A stretch of DNA of 64,000 nt from positions 372,001-436,000 of the forward strand of contig QNQO01000602.1 in assembly GCA_003290165.1 (NCBI GenBank), given 5' to 3'. Of this stretch, positions 38,650-49,755 are shown one piece after another. The position numbers and the translations under genes were made by a program. This stretch comes from Berberis thunbergii. Lineage: Eukaryota > Streptophyta > Magnoliopsida > Ranunculales > Berberidaceae. Each line of letters starts with the position of its first letter. Positions within the stretch are counted from its first letter, which is position 1. Below the pieces are notes generated by a model that saw nothing but the letters and a program-made list of their open reading frames with translations, did no database searches and was not told the origin of the DNA.

Positions 38650-39613
38650 GGTACTTTGATAGACTCTTTTCAAGCACTAGCTACTGCTTTTATTACAAGG
38701 TTCATTGGCAATCAACGAATGAGAAAGGACCCACACTATTTGTTGCACATCAAGCAGAAGCTCGAATAAACTATAAGGGAGTATGTCACTTGTTTTACCA
38801 ACGAGTTAACCATGATCGACGGCTGCAGTGATGATATGGTTGTAGCCACCTTCACCTCCGAATTAAATATGGGACCATTTTTTATTATCTGAACCTAGAC
38901 CCCTCGAAGAACACGACGACCCTATTAAAAACAGCCAAAAAACAAATCACTCTTGAGGTGATGGTGGTCGCTAGGAAGAAAAACGAATTCTAGAGAGAAT
39001 GCCACTCAAAAAGGCAAAAAATGAGAGAAAAAGGAGAGACGATAGGCCTCGAGAGAAGAACGCTCAATCAAAAAGACACCAGACCAACGGGAGATCCAAA
39101 TTCAACCAACAGGAGCTCGGAAAGCTGCAATCTGTAAGGCCCAAGCATGAATGGGTGACAAGTGTAACGAAGAAAACATATAAATCATACACGACCTTGA
39201 AAACAAGTCGAGCGAGCATACTGAAGTTCATGGCGAAATGGGAAGACATCAACTGGTCGCTCAAAATGAGAGCAGACTTGAAGAGGTGATATAAGAGCAA
39301 GTGCTGCTATTTCCACAAAGATCACGAACACGACACTGAAGACTACTACAATTTGAAAGACGAAATTGAACACTGGATCCAAATAGGATGACTCGAGGAA
39401 TTCGTCGGGTTGCCAGATAAGCAGCCCAAAGGGAAAGATAAGGTGGATGACATTGTGGGATCAAAGGAGCAACCCACAAAACTGTTATACGCCCTACACT
39501 ACATAGCTGGAGGAAATATACAATCTGGCCAATCAAAGAAGCAACCAACGATACCGCCCACTCGAGTTGATCTATATCGAAGTAGGAACGCCACCATCAT
39601 TGAATGGGACTAG
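38650..39613 (+). pseudogene. gag (C-terminal half) of Gypsy copy 2
   Basis: Gag core blocks FQALATAFITRFIGNQRMRK, LLHIKQKLE, IREYVTCFTNELTMIDGCSDD occur in the plus strand with stops and shifts. They are followed by KCCYFHKDHEHDTEDYYNLK at about 39302-39361, the knuckle-like segment seen in copy 1 but with its last Cys changed to Tyr. The tail 39410-39613 (GSKEQPTKLLYALHYIAGG) matches the copy 1 tail. Confidence 0.75.
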
Positions 39614-39685
39614 AAGAGCCACTACAACAACTCACAACATGAGACATATAAATTCACACTTCAGGCGGAGATAAACCAACTGAAT

Positions 39686-39970
39686 GAGTTTGAAGGCCTC
39701 ACTGACAAACGCAAGCTCGATCCACATTATCCTAGACAAGGCCAACAACGCCGCCTCCATTGCTGACAACAGAACCGACGCAAACGAGTTAATAAAACTT
39801 GATTTAAAAAAAATCATGGAAGCCTTGGCAGATGGTGCTGATGTGAGCATGATTGGACAATTCGGTGCCGGATTCTACTCAGCTCACCGAAATCACCTGT
39901 AAAGAGCACACGTCCAATGATTTGATCAAGAAGCATTCCGAGTTTATTAGCTACCTCACGACGACAATAT
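39686..39970 (+). pseudogene. captured HSP90 gene fragment in Gypsy copy 2 (better preserved)
   Basis: Four blocks in HSP90 order: [12 protein letters not shown] (39686-39721); [10 protein letters not shown], one frame over (39722-39752); [20 protein letters not shown] plus AGFYSA (39808-39882), covering the ATP-lid GQFGxGFYSA motif of the Bergerat fold; and, one more frame over, LIKKHSEFISYL (39921-39956). From memory of the family these correspond roughly to residues 45-210 of cytosolic HSP90, with deletions that remove the DxGxGM motif and about 65 residues after [12 protein letters not shown] and KKHSEFISY point to cytosolic rather than ER or organellar HSP90. Frameshifts and stops rule out an active chaperone. 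No introns were recognised. Confidence 0.85.
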
Positions 39971-40389
39971 ATGTAACAAAAGACTATCAAAACTACCAAA
40001 AAATCATGAAGGATACAGTTGCAACGAATGAATTAAACACAAACATGAATACACCTCAAACAACAAGGGCGCGCATGAATCAACCCCCTATCGTCACAAG
40101 AAACGACATCAATTGAGCAGCAGTCAGAGATACACAATACATATTTTCGAGCGGACCCTACAACAAAACATAGCTTTATGAGAAGAGAATGACCACTACT
40201 ACTATAGATTGTTAAACACCCGAAATGGCATTATCAATAACACTCCGAGTTGTAACCCTCTGTCTTATGTCCAAGCAATAAAATTAAGGCGCCTAAGCCA
40301 GACAGCGGGAAGCAATTAACACGCCAAGCCATAAGGAAAAGGTTAGGACATATAAGTCAGACTCAAATAACAAACTTATGGTTTGATCA

Positions 40390-40880
40390 ACCATGAAGTA
40401 AAAGTTGGGACAAACAATTCAGCTTACTCATAAAAACTTCGGATCAACTGATACATCGAACAATGAAGTAAAAGTTGAGACAAAGAAGTCAACTTACTCA
40501 TAAAAACTTCGGACCGACTGATACGTCGAACAACAAAGTAAAAGTTGGGACAAACAAGTCAACTTACTCGTAGAAACTTCGGACCGACCGATGCATCAAA
40601 CAACAAAGTTGGGACAAACAAGTCAATTCACTCATAAAAACTTTGGATCGACTGATACGTCGAATAACGAAGTAAAAGTTGGGACAAAGAAGTCAACTTA
40701 CTTGTAAAAACTTCAGATCGATTGATACGTCGAACAACGAAGTAAAAGTTGGGACAAAGAAGTCAACTTACTCGTTAAAACTTTTGACCGACTGACAAAG
40801 TAAAAATTGGGACAAACAAGTCAACTTACTCATAAAAACGTACTAGTAAAAACCTTCTGGTTGACTAATGTATTGGACCA
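40390..40880 (+). repeat. 70-bp tandem array in Gypsy copy 2
   Basis: About seven units. GAAGTAAAAGTTGGGACAAA starts near 40395, 40465 (with GAGAC) and 40535, and continues with small deletions to about 40880. Each unit has GACTGATACGTCGAACAA and GTCAACTTACTCATAAAAAC. It is the counterpart of the 72-bp array of copy 1 but has been separately homogenised. Confidence 0.9.
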
Positions 40881-41349
40881 CAAAGTAAAAACTTGGATGT
40901 ATAAGTCAAGACATATTCGCAAACCCTTCTGGTCCAATCAACTCGTCAGTCCATGAAATACATCCACAAAAGCCTTGACGCACAAGGCAATACCTACTCA
41001 AAAAACCTTATGGAGTGGCTAACGCATCCAACAACGACGTAAAAAACGCAATAGATCGAACGAGTAAATCAAAACCAGTAAGCTTCATTGCCTAATTGAC
41101 AAGTTCGAAGAAATAAAAGCTTCGATGGTCAACAAACGAGCGCAAAACATAAATACAAACAAGCCTAAATTACCAGAGTACATAAAGTACAAGTGATAAG
41201 GTCAAACACACACTTATCATGTACGTGAATTAACATGATTGATCCAAGACATATTACGATTACAAAGGATGGACATGCAAGTCAAAAAGCAGTAAAACAA
41301 CAAAAGACAACACAAGATTGTCAAAAGGAAAGGTTTTTCATTTATAAAA

Positions 41350-44062
41350 CTATTTTGTTACATCCGGAGAAAAAGATAGAACAGTCGGAGAAGAAACAGT
41401 AGAAGCATCGACATCAAGAACATTTGATGGAAGAAGGGAAATAGCGTCAACAGTAGGAGGAGACACATTTCTCTCTTCAACAACAAGAATAAGTGATGAA
41501 TCAAGAACAAAAGGAGGAATAAATGATGGTTCTTTGTCCTCTGGGTCACTTGGGGGACCCAAAATACCTTCCTCGCCATCTTCATCCTCGAAAACTTGAT
41601 CAACCAAACCATGATATTTGAAAAAAATCAACGCCATCCTCCTTAATGTAGTCGAGAAGCTCGATCCATCCATCAACAATTTTCTTCCAATCCTCTATTT
41701 CTGTAATCTTCAGCTTGTTCTTGGTTGCAACAAGTTCATTCTTGGTCGAGATAAGCTGTCATTTAACAGTGGTCAACATTGCGAAAATATCTGACTTAAC
41801 TTCGTCAAGTGCAGTTGTTAATTGTTCCACCCACTCCTCAGTGACCTTACGGCTGACAAATTGCTCAATAAATGCATGGCCTCATCATGACCAACCTTTT
41901 TAACGAACAACTCCCTATCCACCTCGCCCAACTGAGTAAGGACTCCATTCAATTAAGCCATTGAGGACTCAAGCTCAGCTACAGATTTATCTCGTGCAGC
42001 CTCCACCTCCCTAAAAGAAGCACGAGCAACCCAATCTGCCTTATCTTGCTCCGTGCACTGCGCTTTCAACACGTTCAACTGACAAATAACATGAGAAAAC
42101 ACTAGCAATTGCGCCACCATCTTCTTTTCAAGAGTAGCCACCTGGCCATGAGCAACCTGATAGTCCGACCCCAACACAAATGAGGTGATTCATTCCATCC
42201 ATTATCTGCTTGAGACTGTGATCAAGATGACTGCTAGGTTCTCGCACATGCATTGGAGCCCTCTCCACCGTTCGCCATGCCACTTTCTGATCATATTGCG
42301 TGCACTATCCTGCACGTCAATCTCAGTAAACCAACTAAACTTCTCATCCGACTTAATTTGGATGTCTTTCAGATTGGGTTCTTTCCTACTAATTCGTGGA
42401 TGAAATACTTGAGGATCGGGAAGAACAAAAGACCCACCCCAACGGCCTGAAAAACGGTCGGAATAGCAGTAACAACAGAAAAACCATTCATGCCTTTTCG
42501 CTGAGAAACGTTTACGACAGGAGTTGAACAACTGACAATAAAAACATCAACATAAGAAGTCAGGCAGGCATGGGAAGAAATAGGGAGTTTCGCTGCATCA
42601 TCAACACGAGTTGGAGAAGAAGGAAAAGGAAGAGCCTCAGAACTTTGATCACGATCAATGATCTCCTGTTCACATCGAGGATTAAATACAAAGTCGGTTA
42701 GGGTCTTTGTCATATTTGGATCCGTAGATTGCTCCACAACAAGCTAAAGCATCTTGTTGTCAATAACTTGAGGGTCATCATCAAACAACTCAACAAAGTC
42801 AGGCACACCATAAGCCGAAAAGAGCCTCTTTTCATTATCGTCCAATGGATGAGTTATTTCATTTTTACTCCTCTACATTGCCAGATTTATCTCCTCAACC
42901 TCCTTGTGGGAAATGCCATCATCTTTCCTACCTTCCTTCGGAAGAAGATGAGCAGTCTGAGTAGTACCACGAGCAGAATTGGAAATCCATTTCTTCTTGG
43001 TAACATGGCCAGGGCTTATCGCCAATCGCTTTGACGAACTAGCAGGCCTCGGAAGCTTCCTTTTGCTGGTGGTTGGGCCAGCGACACCAATGCTAGCAGG
43101 AGCATCAAGATCCATAACATCCTTGTCAGAGCTCACTTTCTCATCAATGTTAGCATCACTAACACCAACAAGAGCAGCACGAGCGACAATCTCAGTAGCT
43201 CGAGATTTAGTAAGCAAGACCCGTTCTGCCTCGTTCAAAGTGTACAAGCCACTACGTGCCACAACATCCTCAACAAGGAATGACTACACAACAACCACAA
43301 TAAGCTTCAAGAAACGGTCACTGATCATCTGTTATTTCACAGACAATTACAAATCCCTCCGTTTATTAGGGATTCAGAACAATCACACAATCTGACGACC
43401 TGGCAAGTTAATGGAATTGACAAAAGCGTAAAACCACAACCTTGACCAGTCCCTGATGTCAATGTTAAGCTTTCCAAAACAAACAAGAGAACAGAAGAAA
43501 CAAATATTCTTGGTCACCAACAAACCAACCACTGAATGCAAAATCTCAACAGTCAAAGGAATGCTAGTAAGAATGGCTCTCGCGTAAGCAGAAATCACAA
43601 CCCTCCAACCATTATGACCCATTTGAGCAGGAGGAATGCCAAAAAAATCTAAATATTCCAAAAATATCTCTTGGATTAGGAATCGAAGGCCAGACTAGAA
43701 CATACACAGAGTGCAATATAACCAGTCATTGGATGACAAAGACTATCGTTTTGCCTAGGCAGAACAATCTCGAGGTCGGATGACAGAGAATAATCTGAAC
43801 AAACACTATCCAACGTCGCATGTGAAGCCTTCTTGGGCAAAAAGTAAGCTTCGCAAGCAACAAAGGCCTCACCATGTAGTATATTGCTCATAGACATCGA
43901 AAAAGAATGAAAGAGCAAGAAAAATGAATAAGAAAAGAGAAGAATAAGCTCTAATTTCAAAGATATCGTAAAGAGAGAAATAAGCCTATCATGCCCCCTT
44001 TTATAGAGCCGAGCAATGAAGAGAATGCTCATAGGATGACGTTGGAGATATGATAGTTGCAC
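41350..44062 (-). pseudogene. antisense accessory ORF of Gypsy copy 2
   Basis: Minus-strand counterpart of the copy 1 antisense ORF: MSNILHGEAFVACEAYFLPK near 43900, LEIVLPRQNDS, then YLDFFGIPPAQMGHNGWRVV (about 43650-43590). Next come a KRKLPRPASSSKRLAIS patch (about 43060-43010), a linker with a conserved KFSWFTEIDVQDSARN segment (about 42350-42290), a coiled coil with VATLEKKMVAQL (about 42150), and an acidic tail to 41350. Conservation of the same domain order in both copies suggests it was a real protein in the active ancestor. Several frame changes make this copy inactive. Confidence 0.6.
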
Positions 44063-44226
44063 GAAATCCCAAAATGTGCACGAAAATGAACGAAGGAACG
44101 AGATATCAGAACACTAACCTCACCAAAAGTTGCTAACAACATTAAATGCAATGATGAAATCGAAAGTCCAACCGTCGTCGAGTTAGTGATCACGTCAGCA
44201 TACCAACTAACTAAGGGGGGAGTAGC

Positions 44227-44761
44227 TGATGATACATGAAATCAGATTGTTATCACAACCATACACGTGACAGAGATCGTCCATCACAATGATCAAATAT
44301 CCTAAGACTATGCCAATTCATAAAGCCCAAATAGGGCGAATCTAGTCATAAAAACCCAAATAAGGTCCGTCAGAATAAATCGTAGTTAAATGCCCAAATC
44401 TAGGCCCGATAGAGTTCTCTCATAAAAAGGAGGGACTTACAGAGAAAAATAGTCGTGGAGGGAGTTACGCCTCCGAGGACGAATCTTCATAAATAAGGAG
44501 ACTGTTACAAAAACGTCTCATCTCATTGCGCCTTACATGCTTAAGCTACGCAGAAAATTAATAACGATCATTATATAAGGTAAACGAATATTCGACAAAT
44601 GTATGTAATTTAACTAAGTTATGTCTATATTTATCTCTATCTCTAACTGAGTTACTGACTTAAGCATCGAAGTGCCTTCGGATACCAATAATGTGATATT
44701 TGATAATCTAATATTTGTTTTGCAAGTTTGACTTATAGGAGACAAGATTTTGGACGCATCA
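44227..44761 (+). repeat. 3' LTR of Gypsy copy 2
   Basis: 535 bp, begins TGATGATACATGAAATCAGA and ends GGACGCATCA. It aligns with both LTRs of copy 1 (GTCGTGGAGGGAGTTACGCC, ACATGCTTAAG, GTGCCTTCGG) but is clearly diverged from them. Confidence 0.9.
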
Positions 44762-44854
44762 CCCTTGTTGGTAGCAACCTCGCAAAATTGAGTTCGAGAT
44801 GTGGCTTTTCATACGATGGGAGTAGTGCATAGCAATCTTTAGTTTACAAAACTT

Positions 44855-45000
44855 TCAGACTTCGATGGTACCACAAGATGGAAACGGTGGATACACATAG
44901 TGGCTGCCTGTCTCCGGGTCGTTGTAGAATGGGTATGGGTTTCTCCCGCTCCACTGACAGACAGCCCTAACTAGCAAGTTTTGATCCCTCTGGACGCTTT
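44855..45000 (-). other. possible minus-strand coding remnant next to the CID gene leader
   Basis: A minus-strand frame ends at 44855 with a Cys/Trp/Pro/Tyr-rich end (CQWSGRNPYPFYNDPETGSH...). It is preceded by an AG acceptor-like site (CTTGCTAG near 44970). It looks more protein-like than random sequence but I do not recognise it. It is equally possible that it is noncoding promoter sequence of the neighbouring gene. Confidence 0.2.
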
Positions 45001-45464
45001 GATCACCCTCGCTTTCTCTCTCTCTCGTCTTCCTCTTCGTTCGTCTTGAGCTCTGTTTCTCGACCAGGTTCGTCCCTCTCGCACGTCTTTTCGTCGACCT
45101 CTGTCTCTCTCCTGCATCTCTCTTCCGTCGCTCCTTCAAGCGTTCCTTCGCGAACTCATTTCCCTTGTTTGATCAACAACTAGGATTCCGGAGGAACAAA
45201 GTTGGGTATTTTCCTAAATCCCTGATTTTGGAGCAAACGCACATTTGAAGTAATTTTGTTTGATTTTTATTTTTTAATTTTTTTATTCGAAACCTAATTG
45301 TTGGTTCTATTCATGCAAAGTAGCTTTTGCGAGGGCTGTTCGATCTCCCAATCGAACTGATATGAACTTGCGATCGAGGGCGTTGTTCGAACTTCCCCAA
45401 TAAATACCAAAGGTTACTTCATCTCAAACACTTTCCTTTTCAACGCGCTAAGCAGATCTAATCC
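45000..45464 (+). other. candidate 5'UTR exon and promoter region of the CID3/CID4-like gene
   Basis: Pyrimidine-rich sequence (CTCTCTCT runs at 45015-45030 and 45100-45125) of the kind found in plant leaders, then unusually GC-balanced sequence ending at a strong donor, CCG/GTAAGT-like (AATCCGTAAGT, cut at 45464/45465). The first coding exon at 51013 begins with an acceptor upstream of the ATG, so an upstream noncoding exon must exist. This is the best candidate, which would make the first intron about 5.5 kb. Confidence 0.45.
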
Positions 45465-47059
45465 GTAAGTGCTTCTACATTCTTAGATCTAACAATTTCC
45501 TCAATTTTATTCACTCAGGGTTTCAAATAATATTTTATTCACTTAGGGGTTCAAATGATACTGGGTGTTCAGAAAAACTGTAGATTTTGGGTGTTTAGTT
45601 GAATACTGTAGAATTTAATTGTCTTCTTTGCACACTAGGCTGTAATTTCATGTTTGGGTGTCAAATTCTCCGGCCTGACATGTTTGTTTCACTTTCTTAT
45701 GCCTTGAACTATCCAAGTTCTTATTGATAAGTTAGGGGTTTTGTATTATTTTGTTGCTGAAATTGATGGAGACCCAAGTAAAGTTTGAAATTTGAAGTGA
45801 TTGGAATGTGATCATCGAGCTCTGGACTAGTTTCTATACTTATTTGGAAGGGCAGATCTCTTCTTTCTCTTTTTATTGGAAAAGGCTACATTTCCCTCAT
45901 TTACGTATCTGCCATACCAAAGAATATATGTAAAGATATATGCTATATAAGATATCAACCAGTTATTTGAGGAAATGAACTCGTCTAGGACTATATTTAG
46001 CAACGGAGAGTTCAATATAACTTGTTTCATGGGGAGCCTTGGTGATACAATGATGTCATGGACACGTATAAGGAGTGACAAATTTAGGCTTTGAAAGATC
46101 GTACTATAGGTAGTTATTACACTAAATTCACAATCAACCTTGCTTCCTCATGTTACTAGCATTCCTTTTTGAATAGCAAGTTATTGTAACTCATCTTTGG
46201 AGTTTGGTATCTAGGTTAAACAACTGAGTTTCTTATAATTTTGTTTGGCATTATTTTTTGTGAAATTGTTTTGTGCTTGTATGTGAGATGTGGTATACAA
46301 GCAAGAAGTAAAAGAGAAGAAAACTGTAGTTCTGGGGCTTAGATCATTCAAGAAGAGGAATAAGAGTAAGTGGTTGCAGAGAAGTGAAAGGAAAAAAAAA
46401 AGAGCTTTTCGAGAAGAGTGATAGAAGCAAAATAAATCACATTAGGGGTGGTGTGGTTTCAATATTGATGCTAATTTATCTCCCTTCCAAGTGGGGAAGA
46501 GATTATATTTCCAAAATATGTATCCTGGGGGGATGTGGATTTCAAAGATAGAATGATAGATTACCTAGTTTTTATGGGATTTGCTTAGAGAGTGATGGTC
46601 TTGTGGAGGATTTTGGGAGGATGCTGGTTGTGGGTACTGGAATGCTTCGAAATGGAATCAGTGACTAGGAAGGGGAAAATTGCCATGGGGTGGGGTTGTT
46701 TTCAAGGATGATAGGATTTGTGGATGTCGAAATGGGAGAGGATTAGTTCTTTTCTTCGTATGCTCCATGAGGTTGTCTGAGGAGAGGACGGGTTGATTTG
46801 TTAATTATTATAAGCGTGACAAGTTACTAGAACACGTGGTGGTTTCACAGTGAAAGAATTGTGGTGATTTCATCTTCTACTAACCATTTTAAGATGATCA
46901 GCTTTCTGCTTAAAATGGTGTTTGGGGATTAAAACATGCTTAAGCAATGCCAGATTACTCTTAATATCGATGATTCATCTTACAGTGGCTTTAGTAATTT
47001 GAGGGGAACCTGACAGATTCCTCTCTACCCCTTATTTTCTATATCGCGGCCAGTGGTTT

Positions 47060-47600
47060 TACTCATGTGGTAATGAAGGCGTTGAAGCGGGTATGATGCA
47101 AGGCTTCAAGGTTGGCAAATAGCGCCTCAATCACAGTTATTCAATATGCTAATGGTATGGTTTATTTCCTCCAGCCAAAATTGGATAAAAACGGCTCCAT
47201 TGCCAATCTTCTCTTGCGAGCAGCAGCTTCTTGGAATTTTGGTTTGAGAAGAGCCATTAGGGATTCAGAGTTACGTTCCCTTTTCCAGCTGCTTGATTTG
47301 CTTCAGTTAAAAATTCTAACTGAAATAGTGATTGGAGATGGGATGACAAAGGTGGGTATTTTTTTGTGCAGAGCAGTCACGGGAGGGAGGTCATGGATTC
47401 CTATGCTTAGCAGACCAAGCTATCTTTCCATCTCTATTTAGGCCGAATTCTTTCTGGCTAAAAAAAGTGTCCGCAAGAATGAAAATTTCACCTAGACTAT
47501 TGGTCATGTTAGGTTTCTCAGAAGAGCTTTAAGTGTTTTAAGCATTCCTAACACATGAGGAGTCCATAGATCATATCTTCTTTTTACAAAGTGAGTGTGG
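47060..47600 (+). pseudogene. L1-like LINE fragment (ORF2 C-terminal part)
   Basis: The plus strand reads VIQYANGMVYF, resembling the YADD region (Q-Y-A-D-D) with decay, and then directly SWNFGLRRAIRDSELRSLFQ, which matches the 'SW.l.fRR.L.d.E' segment near the end of plant LINE ORF2. The sequence normally between these blocks is deleted. Stops follow from 47441. The start is overlapped by GGCGTTGAAGCGGG-type sequence like the hAT ends seen elsewhere. Confidence 0.5.
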
Positions 47601-47774
47601 CTAAGGTTCTTTGTGGTGAAACAATCTCCGTAGCCAATTGTTTTCTCCAAATGGCCTCTAGTTGGAGCATAAATGGTTGCTCTACAAAAGGAGCTTAGTT
47701 ATGGACGAGAGTTTTGTTAGCTGGTTTGTGGGTAATTGGAAGGAGTGGCAAGGATTTTCAAGGGGGTGTAGAGG

Positions 47775-47870
47775 GATTTTATTTATTTATTTATTTATTT
47801 ATTTTTTTGGAAATTGAGCAGGGGTTATTTAGGATCCCCAAACCTGATAAAATAAAAGTAAATACTGAAG
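47775..47870 (-). mobile_element. SINE-like 3' tail fragment
   Basis: GGGGTTATTTAGGATCCCCAAACC (47822-47845), preceded on the left by a T-rich TTTA repeat (47775-47810), resembles the 3' part of the SINE at 11521 (GGGTTTTTATAGGATCCCATAACC with a T run). The tRNA-like head is absent. Confidence 0.4.
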
Positions 47871-47916
47871 CAAACTCGTGAGAACTCACCAAAACAAGCC
47901 TAGACTATAAACAAAT

Positions 47917-48275
47917 TCAACCTTTGTACCTTTTGTTTGCTTTCTTAGTTCTATTGGATTTTCGGGGACAAAGGCTAAAATCTTTGGTGTGAGTGTTAGA
48001 GAACATCTTTGCAACTGGTTCTGTAAACACATCATCATCGCTGGAGAGACCTGACTCATGCTCTTCTTCAGGAACCTGACAATTTACTTGTTTCAATTTA
48101 TTGCATGTGCGATTCTTATGCTCTTCCCATACATCTTTTAACCAAATGTAGTCTGCCTTCACTGAATCTTTGCCACGATTAGCAATAGCTTCTTGTAATG
48201 TAGAAGGAACTTCGTTTCCCTTTTCGTATTCATTTATCATCGTTAACGTATATTCAATCTCAGGAAGGGTAATGC
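47917..48275 (-). pseudogene. unidentified gene fragment, minus strand
   Basis: An open frame on the minus strand runs from an acceptor-like TATAG (about 48276) through LPEIEYTLTMINEYEKGN, DYIWLKDVWEEHKNRTCNKL and an acidic SSDDDV stretch to a basic KSNRTKKANKRYKG end. Charged, helical composition and low stop density suggest a genuine exon, perhaps the last exon of a nuclear protein gene. I do not recognise the family. It lies on the opposite strand inside the CID gene intron, next to a SINE-like tail, so it may be a transposed fragment. Confidence 0.3.
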
Positions 48276-49099
48276 TATAAAAGCCCTAATGTGGCATTCA
48301 GGCAACATTTGGGTGGATTATTTCTAGGATATAATTTTGCATATGCGTGTTTGATTGAGATAGTCTCTTCTTTTGTAGTTAGTTTCATTGTACTCTCTGC
48401 ATTTGCCCAATTATTTTGCTAAGTCACATTGGCTTTTCAATAACATATATGCTTTATTTGATTAATTGATAAAAAGAAATTATATTTTTGTAAAAGTTGA
48501 ACCCTTTTATACACAGTAGGTGGCGATGATTAATTACATGTGTCAAATTGAAAGGAAGGTAGAAAAAGTAAAGGTCGAGAGCATTGCTTTAAAATTTAAT
48601 ATAGTACTTTAAATTATCGATATATTAGGGAAAAAATATATTTTGACTGCCCATTTAGGCCCCCATAGTTTTCCTTGTAAATTAAGTACACTATGTGCGT
48701 ATGATTAAATAAAATTATATCATTAAGCTTTGTTTGAGCAGAAATTTAAAGACCAACATTAGAAACGTGTAAAAGTTCCAACTCGTTTCGATATGTGTCT
48801 TGGGATACATGTTAAATTGGATAAAGGGATTTCTCTATTGTAATCATAAAGTAAGTAAAAGCCCACCTTGGGTGCGACACATGCAGCCAATGCTCGTTGT
48901 CTAAGACCACCTTAATTGCCAGCAAATATTGTTTATCTTCAAGAATGGTGTCAAAATGAGTGGAAACTTTTGCACACTGTTTCTCGTGTTAATCCATAAT
49001 TTTTTTTGAAATTTCAGCTTAAATGAAGTAAAATACATTTTTTTATTTACTTTAGTGTCCTCAGTTCTAAACAAAAATGTAGTGGGTCTTCCTGTGTTA

Positions 49100-49697
49100 G
49101 TAAAAACTATTTTTCCCTGAACTTATGCAGTTAACGGTCCAAGAGCATTATAGGTTATAACATGATATATCGAAATATAACAATATATAACGGAATAGTT
49201 TTTAAATGTATTTTTAATACCCTCGCAAAATATTAAAGTATTATAAAGTCAAAAAAGTAAATCATGTTAATAACATTAAATTCAAACACAAAAAAAAAAA
49301 CATATATAAAAAAAACATCTTCCCTTCATATGGAGTGAGATCGCAACAAAGTGCGATCGACTCTTCATCTTCTTCCCTTCTCCCATTATCCGTCAAACGA
49401 TAAGGTCCAATTCTCTGTTGATTAGCGATGACGAGCTCTGGTCCTTTCCAATGAGTCTAGGGTTTTGGTTCGATCGAGAATGAAATGGGCAATTTTTTTA
49501 TGTATTAGAACAAAATGTTAAAACGTCATTATTGAAAAAAAAAAAAGTTATCTTAATAACGGTCATATAATGCCATTATATCGGAGCAGAGATATTACAC
49601 CGTGATAATGACATAACGTAACGGCTCACCCCTGTTAAGCGTTATATCGGAGTTATATTAGTGTTATAACGCTGTTATAACTGCACAACCCTGGAAT
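49100..49697. mobile_element. possible hAT-like element with GTTATAAC inverted subterminal motifs
   Basis: The right end read in reverse starts CAGGGTTGTGCAGTTATAAC, a typical hAT terminus. The left side has ATGCAGTTAACGG and GGTTATAACATG in inverse relation (49127-49165). GTTATA motifs are dense on both sides. The left boundary and target duplication are unclear. Confidence 0.4.
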
Positions 49698-49700
49698 TGT

Positions 49701-49755
49701 CACCTTCATCATTTCATCTTCACCTTCATCATTTCATCTTCACCTTCATCTTAAA
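49701..49755 (+). repeat. 20-bp tandem repeat
   Basis: CACCTTCATCATTTCATCTT is repeated about 2.6 times. Confidence 0.9.

Larger units (their letters stand above)
38640..44761 (+). mobile_element. non-autonomous Tat-like Gypsy retrotransposon, copy 2, 5'-truncated
   Basis: Homologous to copy 1 from within gag (TTTGATAGACTC at 38659) through to the 3' LTR at 44227-44761, without the two nested insertions seen in copy 1. The order is gag to 39610, HSP90-derived block 39686-39970, 70-bp tandem array 40390-40880, antisense ORF 44060-41350, polypurine tract 44213-44226, LTR. The 5' LTR and gag start are missing; sequence before about 38640 does not match. As in copy 1 there is no protease, reverse transcriptase or integrase. 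Confidence 0.85.

Noticed and set aside
39686..39970. functional HSP90 gene
   Set aside because: Only short blocks remain, in three frames, with large deletions and stops, embedded in a retrotransposon.
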